Below, one piece after another: positions 43,624 to 51,950 of a stretch of 64,000 nt of DNA. Position 1 is the first letter of the stretch. Every line of letters begins with the position of its first letter. The DNA is from an uncultured Prochlorococcus sp. (GTDB lineage Bacteria; Cyanobacteriota; Cyanobacteriia; PCC-6307; Cyanobiaceae): positions 1-64,000 of the forward strand of contig CABZFV010000002.1 of assembly GCA_902525075.1 (NCBI GenBank), in the 5' to 3' direction. The notes under the pieces were generated by a model. It was not told the origin of the DNA, did not search any database, and saw only the letters and a list, made by a program, of their open reading frames with translations. Both the position numbers and the translations under genes were made by a program.

Positions 43624-44652
43624 TTAACTAATATTTTTAACAAACGAAGAGTCAAATAATTTACTCATATCTGGTTTTTCAGGAATAAATCCTACCTTTA
43701 CCATAAAGTCTGCCATTTGTTTCGCTGCATAAGGCATATGTTTCATACCGAACCCATCACTAAAAGCTTCTAAATTTTCTTCCAAAGAAAAGAACCTAGT
43801 TCCGCCTTTATATTGTTTGTATTCACGTGTTGGGATCCCAGCTCGCTTTGCCATAATCTTTTCAGATTTTCTTGGATTTTTTTCCATGAATTCTCTTACA
43901 TCCCACCATGTTTTAACAATTTTTTGAACATCATCTGGTCTTTCAGAAATCAAATCTCCACTTACAGCTAATAAATCAGGGATTGCACCAGGATATTCTT
44001 TTGAACTAGCAATAACTCTTGCTCCAGGCCTCTTCATTGCAGTTCCGGTAAATGGAGGGAATGCACCAACTGCATCTACTTTTCCTGCTGCGAATGCAGT
44101 TGCAGCCTGATCAGTTGGCAGACCTTTAATAATTACATCATCTCTAGTTAATCCAACATCATTCAGAGCTAAAACAAGTAAAAAATCATCCACAACACCT
44201 TCTTCTACTGCTACTGTTTTACCTTTTAAATCAGCAACACTTTTTATTGATTTATCTGCAATTATTTGGTCATTCCCTGCAGAATTATCATTAACTAAAA
44301 CAACTACTTCCCCTCCATTCTCTCCGGGTAAGAACGAAATAGTGTCATTAAGAGTTTGCGAATTTCCATCGATTTTTCCAGCAGCAAAAGTTTCCATGGA
44401 TTGAACATATCCATCAAACCATTTCATCTGAACATTAACTCCATTTTTTTCAAACATTTTTTGATCAACAGCTATCGCCCAAGGCCACCATCCTGCCCAG
44501 TTACTGTATCCCAAAGTAATAGGTTCTCCTTTTGGAGCGGCAGGACTTGATAATGTACTTAATGAAATCGCTAATATCAGAGCAAGCAAAGAGGCCGCAA
44601 AAACTCTCAATTTTTTGAACATATTTGGAAAAAAAATTTTACGTACTATCAA
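43624..44652 (-). CDS. ABC importer substrate-binding protein, likely guanidine
   Basis: 342 residues. Signal sequence (VFAASLLALILAISLSTL) then an NMT1/TauA-like two-lobe binding protein: ITLGYSNWAGWWPWAIAVDQ, FAAGKIDGNSQTLNDTI, IIADKSIKSVADLKGKTVAV. Related proteins are often labelled cyanate or nitrate binders. The NtcA box at 44680-44693 lies just upstream and the next two genes complete the importer. Confidence 0.9.
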   Translation of the reverse strand: MIVRKIFFPNMFKKLRVFAASLLALILAISLSTLSSPAAPKGEPITLGYSNWAGWWPWAIAVDQKMFEKNGVNVQMKWFDGYVQSMETFAAGKIDGNSQTLNDTISFLPGENGGEVVVLVNDNSAGNDQIIADKSIKSVADLKGKTVAVEEGVVDDFLLVLALNDVGLTRDDVIIKGLPTDQAATAFAAGKVDAVGAFPPFTGTAMKRPGARVIASSKEYPGAIPDLLAVSGDLISERPDDVQKIVKTWWDVREFMEKNPRKSEKIMAKRAGIPTREYKQYKGGTRFFSLEENLEAFSDGFGMKHMPYAAKQMADFMVKVGFIPEKPDMSKLFDSSFVKNIS

Positions 44653-44679
44653 TACTTAAGAAAAAGTAAATCTAAAGTT

Positions 44680-44693
44680 GTAATGACTGATAC
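44680..44693 (-). promoter_or_regulatory. Perfect NtcA-type box
   Basis: GTAATGACTGATAC, an exact GTA-N8-TAC, located 28 bp before the start of the binding-protein gene and just downstream of the HypB-like gene. NtcA is the global nitrogen activator of cyanobacteria; the site predicts induction of transport under nitrogen stress. The -10 is not obvious. Confidence 0.7.
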
Positions 44694-44727
44694 TTTTAAG
44701 AGATTACTTTTAATTAATCAATATTAC

Positions 44728-45408
44728 TTATTTTTTAAATTTCTGAATTTTTTTACTAATCCATTTTTGCCATAAATCGAATCCAGACTTGGTTATCGAA
44801 GAAATTTCTATAACATCTGCCTTGGGATTAGTTGATGATATGTTCGATTTTAATTCGTTAATATCAAAATTTAAATGGGGTAATAAATCAACTTTAGTAA
44901 TCAAAATTAAATCTGCTTCTCTAAACATTATTGGATATTTTAAAGGTTTATCCTCACCCTCAGTAATACTCAAAAGCGCAACTTTAAAATGTTCCCCAAT
45001 CTCAAATTCTGCAGGACAAACTAAATTTCCTACATTTTCCACTAACAAAATATCTAGAATATGAGGATTGATTTTTTTTTCTAGTAATTTTAAACCTCCA
45101 CTAACCATATTTGCATCTAGATGGCACGCTCTTCCAGTTGTAATTGGTACTACTGGAATATTTAATTTTTCTAATCTTGCAGCATCAAGATTAGTAGTCA
45201 TATCACCCTCTAAAACAGCACTTTGAAATTCTGTTGAAAGATCTTCTAAAGTTATTTCAAGTAATCTCGTTTTTCCTGCACCAGGACTACTCATTATGTT
45301 CAAGCAAAGCAAATTATAATTATTAAACTTAATTTTATTTTTCTCAGCTTGATGACTATTTTGATGAAGAATATTTAATTCAATTTTGTCTGAAATTGGT
45401 AAATGCAT
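44728..45408 (-). CDS. ghaB: HypB-like nickel chaperone GTPase
   Basis: 226 residues. GTPase with Walker A SSPGAGKTRLLEI, VLEGDMTTNLDA, CPAEFEIGEH and ILITKVDLLP. Lacks a His-rich N-terminus. In hydrogenase producers HypB inserts nickel; here the neighbours are a ureohydrolase and HypA, so the likely client is the guanidine hydrolase. The symbol is by analogy with the activating proteins of Synechocystis Sll1077. Confidence 0.85.
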   Translation of the reverse strand: MHLPISDKIELNILHQNSHQAEKNKIKFNNYNLLCLNIMSSPGAGKTRLLEITLEDLSTEFQSAVLEGDMTTNLDAARLEKLNIPVVPITTGRACHLDANMVSGGLKLLEKKINPHILDILLVENVGNLVCPAEFEIGEHFKVALLSITEGEDKPLKYPIMFREADLILITKVDLLPHLNFDINELKSNISSTNPKADVIEISSITKSGFDLWQKWISKKIQKFKK

Positions 45409-45448
45409 TTATTTTTGAAAATACATTTTTATTCTAGATACTAAATTT

Positions 45449-45805
45449 CTACTTTTCTTTAAAGTCAATGGATGCGATTTTTAATTCCCTCCCGCTAATA
45501 ATTTCCTCTAAATTTAAATTGCAACATGGAGATTTATATCCATTCTCTTTCTTTGGAAAATATGATCTATTGCATTTAGAGCATTTTCCTTCAAAAGGTA
45601 TTTTCTCAATAGTAATCTCAGAGGAATCTAACCAAGAACCCAAGACTGCAGCATTAAAAGTATTTATTAATGATATTGGCTCTACGCAAGTAAATTCGCC
45701 AATTTTAAGATTAATCTTTTCAACAATTATTTTTTCTTTATTTTTTTTCTCTGCCCACTCTTCCATAGAAAGTATAAGGCATTTTGTCATATCTACCTCA
45801 TGCAC
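45449..45805 (-). CDS. ghaA: HypA-like nickel chaperone
   Basis: 118 residues. Starts MHEVDMTKCLILSMEEWAEK; the Met-His-Glu start binds nickel in the family. Zinc site formed by CSKCNRS and SPCCN. No hydrogenase structural genes are in the window, so its presence beside the ureohydrolase points to nickel delivery to that enzyme. Confidence 0.88.
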   Translation of the reverse strand: MHEVDMTKCLILSMEEWAEKKNKEKIIVEKINLKIGEFTCVEPISLINTFNAAVLGSWLDSSEITIEKIPFEGKCSKCNRSYFPKKENGYKSPCCNLNLEEIISGRELKIASIDFKEK

Positions 45806-45811
45806 AATAAT

Positions 45812-47002
45812 TTATCTCCATTTATGATCAACTGACATATTGCATTTATCTGAAATCCATTCTGGTTTAGATTTTCTTGGGAGCTGACCACTTACTACAA
45901 GATGTGCAATTGAATCACAAATAACTCTAGTAGCTAATAATGCTGTCATATCACTTACATCATATGGAGGCGAAACCTCAACAAGCTCAATTCCACATAC
46001 ATTTACTTTTCTTATAATATACTCCAAAAGTTTTAATGCCTCTCGAGGTAATAAACCCCCAGGTTCAGGCCAACCAGTTCCAGGGACAAAACCAGCATCA
46101 ATACAATCAATATCAAAAGAAATATAAACACAGTCAGTTCCATCAGTAGCTTTTTCAATCGCAAAATCAGCAGCCTCTTTCAACCCCATTTCACAAATAT
46201 CAGTAACTGTTAAAACATTTGTACTTCGTTCCCTGCAAATTTTTACTCCCTCTCTTGGTACTTGCCAACCTCCAATTCCCAATTGAACAAGATTTTTTGC
46301 AGGTGCATTTTTCATATTAGTTGCATGAAACCATGGACAGGTATGCATTCTTTCATCTAGATCTGTTTCTTGAGTATCTACATGTCTATCAAAGTGAATG
46401 ATCCCTACTTTTTTATCTCCTAAGTGGCGACAAACTCCTCTAACTGTAGGAAAACCTATTGAATGATCTCCACCTAAAATAATTGGGAATGCACCACTAC
46501 CAAAAATATGAGCCACCCCTTTTGAAATTTGATCAAAACTTTTTTCATTATTAGCTGGAATTGTAAAAATATCTCCTAAATCACAAATAGAAATCTGCTC
46601 TCTCAGATCCACTCCCATTTCGTAATTATAAGGAGTATAAAGAGCAGAAATTTTTCTTATTCCTTGAGGTCCAAATCTTGTCCCTGGTCTATAAGTAGTT
46701 CCAGAATCATGAGGAACACCAACGATCGCAACATCATAATTTCCCACTTCATTTACATTTTCAACGTATGGAGCTTTCATGAAAGTATTGATACCTGCAA
46801 AATGGGGTAATTCTCCTCTTGAAAATGTAGATATATTTCTATCGACAATACTTTTTGCTCCTTCTAAACCATATTCCTTTGCTCGGGCAACTTCGTTTTC
46901 CCATCCTTTCAGAGGTAATTTTGCTTCTTTTTCTAAAGCATCCATTCCTTCGCTAGGATGTTTCATTGTAAAGTCTTGATTTTGAGATGATTCAGTAGTC
47001 AC
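45812..47002 (-). CDS. gdmH: Guanidine hydrolase (agmatinase-family ureohydrolase)
   Basis: 396 residues, longer than agmatinase (about 300). Metal motifs of the arginase fold: GGDHSIGFPTVRG, HFDRHVDTQ and SFDIDCIDAGFVPG. Usual annotation would be agmatinase (speB). The HypA/HypB-like and importer genes downstream and the extra N-terminal extension match nickel-dependent guanidine hydrolase of Synechocystis (Sll1077), which splits guanidine to urea and ammonia. I am fairly confident from context; sequence alone cannot prove substrate. Confidence 0.82.
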   Translation of the reverse strand: MTTESSQNQDFTMKHPSEGMDALEKEAKLPLKGWENEVARAKEYGLEGAKSIVDRNISTFSRGELPHFAGINTFMKAPYVENVNEVGNYDVAIVGVPHDSGTTYRPGTRFGPQGIRKISALYTPYNYEMGVDLREQISICDLGDIFTIPANNEKSFDQISKGVAHIFGSGAFPIILGGDHSIGFPTVRGVCRHLGDKKVGIIHFDRHVDTQETDLDERMHTCPWFHATNMKNAPAKNLVQLGIGGWQVPREGVKICRERSTNVLTVTDICEMGLKEAADFAIEKATDGTDCVYISFDIDCIDAGFVPGTGWPEPGGLLPREALKLLEYIIRKVNVCGIELVEVSPPYDVSDMTALLATRVICDSIAHLVVSGQLPRKSKPEWISDKCNMSVDHKWR

Positions 47003-47138
47003 AAATTTAAAATTCTTTTTTTCGCTTATTCCAATATTGTCAATAAAAATAAAAATGAACCATAAACTTTCGTAAAAAGAATCTCATTGGAACATTGTTA
47101 AATAACTTTTCGCAAAAATCAGAAAAATAATTCCATTT

Positions 47139-47170
47139 AAAAAGCCAGCCTTTATTGCTAAAAGCTGACT
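47139..47170 (-). terminator. Minus-strand terminator
   Basis: An 11-bp stem (AGTCAGCTTT paired with AAAGGCTGGCT, two G-U pairs) followed by five T on the minus strand. Ends the small gene at 47221-47337 and insulates gdmH from it. Confidence 0.75.
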
Positions 47171-47220
47171 TAATGACAAACGTATTTAATAGCGTAATAA
47201 ACGACAGAAGACGTAATTAA

Positions 47221-47337
47221 TTAATAGGTATTAGAAATTTTGTTTTTCATATTTTCAATTTTATTGATTAATTCATCTAACCATTCTGTATTATTTTGCT
47301 CTTGTCTTTTATGGTGCTGTCTACTTTGAATACTCAT
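47221..47337 (-). CDS. Small soluble protein
   Basis: 38 residues from ATG (MSIQSRQHHKRQEQNNTEWL), then a helical end. Its own terminator follows, which supports transcription. Unknown. Confidence 0.5.
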   Translation of the reverse strand: MSIQSRQHHKRQEQNNTEWLDELINKIENMKNKISNTY

Positions 47338-47560
47338 AAATTTCTTATGCTTATGTAGTCCATTAAATATATCTTCAGAAATTACAGGAATCAATAAGCA
47401 ACAATACCAAATCGATTGATAAGAAAAGCTTTAGTAACATTTCATACAAACTTAGCTATCACAAATTAACTAAGAAAATCTCAATCGCTTCTATTAAGTA
47501 TTTTCTACGATGTTTTTATTTGAGATTCTGAGTTGAATTAAGATAGTGATAGATCTTCCT

Positions 47561-47668
47561 ATGGAAAAATCATTTCTAAATTTCATTTATTGGATCTTAC
47601 TTAAGTCAGCTGAATGTTATTACGGCGACTCAATGAAAACAGAAATTCCATACACTCCTTATTTTTAG
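47561..47668 (+). CDS. Small YW/SAE-YYG family protein (second copy)
   Basis: 35 residues from ATG: MEKSFLNFIYWILLKSAECY then YGDSMKTEIPYTPYF. Paralogue of the gene at 36483-36602, with an ATG instead of GTG. A 13-base match to the other gene's 5' end (AAAGCTTTAGTAA) also occurs upstream at 47425-47437. Confidence 0.6.
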   Translation: MEKSFLNFIYWILLKSAECYYGDSMKTEIPYTPYF

Positions 47669-47727
47669 ATTTATAGTAGTTTATTTTCATTATTGCAACA
47701 ATATTTTCATTTTTATTAATTTGAGAT

Positions 47728-48042
47728 CTAGCTTCTTCTCACCCAATCAGGAGATCCACTAAACCAATCAGCAAGGTCATCATTTTTGGGATCGAAATGA
47801 CTTTCAGTTTCTAAACCATCAAGGCCAAGATTCTGAATAAGTCCATTTATTCCATCTGATTTTTGCTTGCCATATCTCCTCAAGCTATTAGCTTTCTTAA
47901 GCCAAGTCCATATAGTTGAATTATGTTTTGCAAACTTTTCTAAATAAATTCTTTCTTCCAATGCGACAGGTTCATCTAATGAAATCCTCTTTAAAATATC
48001 CTTAATTTTTAAGCGAGTCTTGTTGGTTAGAAACATATTCAT
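47728..48042 (-). CDS. Conserved hypothetical protein
   Basis: 104 residues. N-terminal helical region (LKIKDILKRISLDEPVALEE), a conserved-looking centre (TIWTWLKKANSLRRYG), and C-terminal ADWFSGSPDWVRRS. No known domain recognised. Confidence 0.6.
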   Translation of the reverse strand: MNMFLTNKTRLKIKDILKRISLDEPVALEERIYLEKFAKHNSTIWTWLKKANSLRRYGKQKSDGINGLIQNLGLDGLETESHFDPKNDDLADWFSGSPDWVRRS

Positions 48043-48424
48043 GAAAGAAGTTAATGTTTTATAAAAGTTTTTTTTATGAATGTCTTGTCAATCTTTATTT
48101 CAAGAAAAAGTATTTTTTAGGAGCTTTTCAAGGACAAATATATTTATTCAACAACAGATATATTTAATTGGTAAAAATAACTACTTAATTTGATTTATAT
48201 AACTTATATAAAAATGACCTCCATATAAGTTTCTCTACATAATTTAAGATTTAATTTACAAAAAAGAATAAGAAAAAATTTACATTAACAATCGATTTAA
48301 AAATTAGGAGCGCTAGCTCCTAATAAAAGATTTAAACAAAAATATAAAAAGTCAAATCAATTACTGACAGATATTTAAAAAATAAATACTATAAGTCTAT
48401 ATAATTTTATAATAATTCAAATTC
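48043..48424. other. Spacer with a minus-strand terminator-like hairpin
   Basis: 382 bp without a gene. A perfect 9-bp stem (ATTAGGAGC-GCTA-GCTCCTAAT) at 48303-48324 is followed by five T on the minus strand; no minus-strand gene precedes it, so it may end an antisense transcript of the cupin gene. Confidence 0.45.
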
Positions 48425-48853
48425 ATGATAAAGAATTTACTCATCGCATTAGCTTTTACATTAATGCTTATCAATCCAAGCATTTCTATAGCTGCAGAAT
48501 CTCCTGTAGATGTACAAGAAGTTTTTGTTGGTTCTGAGACTATGGATGGAGATGCTCTTAAATACCCAAAAGGAAAAGCAGAAATAAGATTACAAAGAGT
48601 CGAGTTAGCTGAAGGAGGTATAGTTCCGCTCCACTCCCATCCAATTCCATTATTAGGCAATGTTGAGCAGGGTACGATTGTTGTCAAAAGACAAGGGATG
48701 GAAGATCTTACCTATACTGCAGGTGATACTTTTATAGTTGGTCCAAAGACACCAAAACATACAATGGGTAATGCAAAAACTGATAATGCGATAGTTTGGT
48801 TCGCAGCAATAGGAGCCAAAGATGTTCCAATTTTAATTCCCGCAGAAGGATAA
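48425..48853 (+). CDS. Exported cupin protein
   Basis: 142 residues. Signal peptide (LLIALAFTLMLINPSISIAA) then a single cupin barrel: VPLHSHPIPLLGNVEQGTIV, YTAGDTFIVGPKTPKHTMGN. Two His in HSHP and the later His likely bind a metal in the periplasm or lumen. Confidence 0.8.
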   Translation: MIKNLLIALAFTLMLINPSISIAAESPVDVQEVFVGSETMDGDALKYPKGKAEIRLQRVELAEGGIVPLHSHPIPLLGNVEQGTIVVKRQGMEDLTYTAGDTFIVGPKTPKHTMGNAKTDNAIVWFAAIGAKDVPILIPAEG

Positions 48854-48875
48854 TTTTAACTTCAAATCAATTATT

Positions 48876-48922
48876 TTGATTGACAATCAAACTACAATGA
48901 GGGGCAATTAGCTCCTTTTTTT
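48876..48922 (+). terminator. Hairpin and terminator between cupin and pentapeptide genes
   Basis: TTGATT-GAC-AATCAA hairpin (48876-48890) followed by AGGGGC-AATTA-GCTCCT (48900-48916) and a T7 tract. Ends the cupin transcript; same two-hairpin design as 37758-37808. Confidence 0.7.
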
Positions 48923-48957
48923 ATGTTGCTATAAATGTATAAGTACTATTCACATTA

Positions 48958-49416
48958 ATGAAAAAAGCATTAGCAATTGCAGGAATACTAGCTCTATCAA
49001 TTACACCAACAGCATCTTTTGCTGATCATCTAGAGCCTAAAGAAAGTGAGATAAGACCAGGTGGGAACTTGGCTCATACAAACCTGTTTCGTGCCAGTCT
49101 GAGTGGTGCCGACCTGAGTGATGCCAACCTGAGTTTTATAAACCTTAGAAGTGCCGACCTGAGTGGTGCCAACCTTAGTGGTGCAAAGCTAAATGGCGCC
49201 AACCTAGCTATTTCCGACTTGATGGGTGTCGACTTGAGTGGTGCTGACCTCAGTGGTGCAATTCTGAAACGTGCCGACCTAGATAGTGCCAACCTGAGTG
49301 GTGCCGAGTTGAGTGGTGCCGACCTGAGAGATATTACAGCAAGCAATATCAGCGGTTGTCCAATATCTTTACCAAGTGGATGGGTCTGCGAAAACAACTC
49401 ACTAATACAACGCTGA
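48958..49416 (+). CDS. Exported pentapeptide-repeat protein
   Basis: 152 residues. Signal sequence (ALAIAGILALSITPTASFA) then about 17 A(D/N)LSG repeats, for example LRSADLSGANLSGAKLNGAN. Ends in CPISLPSGWVCENNSLIQR with two Cys that may form a disulphide cap. Localised to lumen or periplasm; function unknown. Confidence 0.85.
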   Translation: MKKALAIAGILALSITPTASFADHLEPKESEIRPGGNLAHTNLFRASLSGADLSDANLSFINLRSADLSGANLSGAKLNGANLAISDLMGVDLSGADLSGAILKRADLDSANLSGAELSGADLRDITASNISGCPISLPSGWVCENNSLIQR

Positions 49417-49592
49417 TTTTTATATCTAAACCCTTGCTTCTGATCACTGATATTAAGAACTTACTTTTAGAAATCCAGAAAAAATATTATAAATCTCTTT
49501 TAGGTTTTACATATACACGCAGCATTGAGATGACCCCATGCCACCCCATCTAAAACTACAAAGAAATAACTAAACAATTAACACTTAAACAA

Positions 49593-49912
49593 ATGGACAG
49601 AACACAACAAATAAAAGAAGCTCATCCTTGGCTTTCCTATGACGAAGTAGTCAAGGTTCTTCTCTATCATCATCAGGGTTCAATGTGGGTGCAGAACCTA
49701 AAGAGTGACAAGCTTGAGAGGTCGATGGAAGCGTTCACAAAGCTCGTTAAATCTAAGAGCAGGAAACCCTTGAACCCTTTGTAGAGTACGTTCTAGGCGT
49801 GTACTACAACGGTGTAGATGAGTATGGTAATCAGATAGAAGAATCAAGTAGAGAAGAGTCTTTCGAGCATAGATGGAATAGAGCAAGAGCAATCCTTTTG
49901 AAGAACAAATAA
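49593..49912 (+). pseudogene. Frameshifted gene of about 106 residues
   Basis: The first frame (MDRTQQIKEAHPWLSYDEVV onward) stops after 63 residues. Right there a second frame continues smoothly as EQETLEPFVEYVLGVYYNGV, EYGNQIEESSREESFEHRW, to 49912. Restoring one base in the A run at 49755-49756 joins them to VKSKEQETLEPFVEY. So this is a one-base deletion or a sequencing error. Codon use is less AT-rich than neighbours, hinting at phage or foreign origin. Confidence 0.7.
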
Positions 49913-49962
49913 ACTTGTCGTTTTCTATTGCTAAAGTCAAATTTCAGGTAAAGTACCTATCC

Positions 49963-51768
49963 TCAGCCAATTGTTTTGCCATCATTTCTGCTGATTGCAA
50001 CAATAGCCGATCTTGGTACTGAGCTCCCACCATCAGGAAAGTGACATTTGTCAGGATTATTTTCACCTGGATGCTGGACTCCTACAAACATAGTCTTTTT
50101 ATCACTACTCCATGTGATACCAGTGATTTCACACTCTTTAGGACCTACTAAAAATCTGTCAATTTTACCTGTCCTAGGATTTGCGCATAACATTTGGTTA
50201 TTACCCATTCCTTCAAAGGCTCCTTGATTAGTATATTTACCATCAGTTTGTATCCATAAGTTACCTTTTGAATCAAATGCGATTCCATCAGGTGAATTAA
50301 ACATATTATCCTTCGTAATATTTTCAGAGCCCTTCATTAAACCTTCACCAACAACAGGATTACCAGCCATTGCAAATAAATCCCATTTAAACCCGTCAGC
50401 GGCATGTTCATTATTGTCAGGAGTCCATCGAACTATTTGACCATATGGATTTTCGACTCTTGGGTTAACTGCATTAACAGGTTGATTAGGTTTAACACCT
50501 CTATTTTTATTATTAGTTAAGGCACAATACGCCTCCACTTTATTAGGATTTGCAGCCACCCATTCAGGTCGATCCATAGTTGTTGCACCAACTTGGGTTG
50601 CCGCCATCCTTGTGAAAATACTAATATCTGAATCGCTCATTCCCGATTCTTTTAAATTAACCCATCTCCCGGTTCCATTCTCATTAAAAATCGCCACAAA
50701 TAAATCACCTTCCGTTAATAGATCATAATTTGATGCAGCTCCTTTTATGTACTTTCCTTTTGAAACGAATTTGTATAGATGCTCTCCTCTTTCATCATCT
50801 CCCATATAGGCAACAACTTGACCATTCTTGGAGACAACAACTTCACAGTTTTCATGTTTAAATCTACCCATTGCCGTCTGTTTCCTTGGCATTGATTGTG
50901 GCTTAGAGGGATCAATTTCAGTAATATAACCATGCCTATTAATTTCATTCGGATTTTTTACAACATCAAATCTATCCTGATTCATAACCCAGTTGTAACC
51001 CCAATCTTTAGTTTTAACCCCATATCTTTTCAAATCTGCTGACAGATTTGCATTAGGGTCTGAAGGAGATGAGAAATAACCGTGAAAATTCTCTTCACAA
51101 GCTAAATAAGTTCCCCAGGGAGTTCTGCCATTACCACAATTATTAAATGTACCTCTTGCTAATTTGCCTGTTTGATCCTCATCTGTTTTAAGTAATGGAT
51201 GACCTGCAGCCGGTCCGTCTATAGCCACTTTCGTATCTGCAGTAATTTTTCTGTTATAAAGAGAATCTTTAACTATTTCCCACTTCCTACCTTTTTGTGC
51301 AACTTCAAAAATCGATACTCCATGTGCAGCCATGCCTTTTCTAACATCATCAGGTGTTTCAGGAAGCCCACTAGCACGGTTACCATAAATTATTTTTCTA
51401 TTACAGTATTCATTATTGACTGCAAGTACTGACTTGCCATTAACCTCAAAAAGACTCATTCCATCATTGTTATCTCCAAATGATAGTTCTTGCGACTCCC
51501 CAGTTCCTCTTGTTTGCTGATCAAATTCAGGGGCTCCGCTCCATAATGGATCACCCCAAGCTGCAACCGTATGCCAACTAAAACCTTTTGGGACAGTAAT
51601 TGTATCTTTACTATTGGCTGCTAAAGGTGTAAAACTAATGCCATTAAAGTCTGAACCAAATCCAATTGCTTTGCTTGGAATAGTGGCAGCAGCAAAAGCA
51701 CCTATTCCAATAGCAAATGAACCCTGAAGAAATTTTCTTCTTGAAACAACTTCGTTAAAATCAGACAC
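49963..51768 (-). CDS. PhoX/DUF839 family alkaline phosphatase-like protein
   Basis: 601 residues. Tat signal SRRKFLQGSFAIGIGAFAAA, then the PhoX core: NNCGNGRTPWGTYLACEENF, and late conserved DGIAFDSKGNLWIQTDG. Proteins with this core are Ca/Fe-dependent periplasmic phosphatases; the older name is DUF839. Likely releases phosphate from organic esters. A Pho-box-like repeat lies upstream at 51807-51825. Confidence 0.87.
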   Translation of the reverse strand: MSDFNEVVSRRKFLQGSFAIGIGAFAAATIPSKAIGFGSDFNGISFTPLAANSKDTITVPKGFSWHTVAAWGDPLWSGAPEFDQQTRGTGESQELSFGDNNDGMSLFEVNGKSVLAVNNEYCNRKIIYGNRASGLPETPDDVRKGMAAHGVSIFEVAQKGRKWEIVKDSLYNRKITADTKVAIDGPAAGHPLLKTDEDQTGKLARGTFNNCGNGRTPWGTYLACEENFHGYFSSPSDPNANLSADLKRYGVKTKDWGYNWVMNQDRFDVVKNPNEINRHGYITEIDPSKPQSMPRKQTAMGRFKHENCEVVVSKNGQVVAYMGDDERGEHLYKFVSKGKYIKGAASNYDLLTEGDLFVAIFNENGTGRWVNLKESGMSDSDISIFTRMAATQVGATTMDRPEWVAANPNKVEAYCALTNNKNRGVKPNQPVNAVNPRVENPYGQIVRWTPDNNEHAADGFKWDLFAMAGNPVVGEGLMKGSENITKDNMFNSPDGIAFDSKGNLWIQTDGKYTNQGAFEGMGNNQMLCANPRTGKIDRFLVGPKECEITGITWSSDKKTMFVGVQHPGENNPDKCHFPDGGSSVPRSAIVAISRNDGKTIG

Positions 51769-51806
51769 AACATAAAAGTGATAACTAATTTAAAAATCTA
51801 TCTCTA

Positions 51807-51825
51807 AAGTTAAATTTAATTTAAG
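51807..51825 (-). promoter_or_regulatory. Possible Pho box
   Basis: On the minus strand CTTAAATT-AAA-TTTAACTT: two 8-bp imperfect copies separated by 3 bp, the layout of cyanobacterial PhoB boxes; one copy deviates from the PyTTAAPyPy(T/A) core. About 40-60 bp before the phosphatase start. AT-richness makes chance matches likely. Confidence 0.35.
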
Positions 51826-51894
51826 GAGTTTCTAAAGTTTAAAATCAGCTCGAAAAGAGCATAAGAGTTTAGTTGCTTTCTAATAAAAAACTTG

Positions 51895-51942
51895 TTGACT
51901 CATACCCTTTTCAGTTGCTATAAATATTAGTACACTTGTACT
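51895..51942 (+). promoter_or_regulatory. LexA-type SOS box over a promoter
   Basis: TTGACT (51895-51900), 18 bp, TATAAA (51919-51924), then AGTACACTTGTACT at 51929-51942. The last matches the cyanobacterial LexA consensus RGTAC-N3-D-GTWC-B exactly and is a near-perfect palindrome at the expected start point, ideal for repression. Drives the 51951-52178 gene. Confidence 0.75.
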
Positions 51943-51950
51943 ATATAAAT

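Noticed and set aside
42026..44652. Cyanate transporter (cynABD)
   Set aside because: Same importer class, but no cyanase (cynS) follows and the gene set is that of the guanidine locus.
45812..47002. Agmatinase (speB) in polyamine synthesis
   Set aside because: Length, N-terminal extension, HypA/HypB neighbours and adjoining importer fit guanidine hydrolase much better; no polyamine genes are near.
47003..47220. Guanidine riboswitch upstream of gdmH
   Set aside because: I looked for the conserved guanidine-I elements in this spacer on the minus strand and saw none that convinced me; only a terminator for the gene before it.
49074..49397. Long open frame antisense to the pentapeptide gene
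   Set aside because: It mirrors the repeat codons of the real gene and gives an artefactual low-complexity protein.
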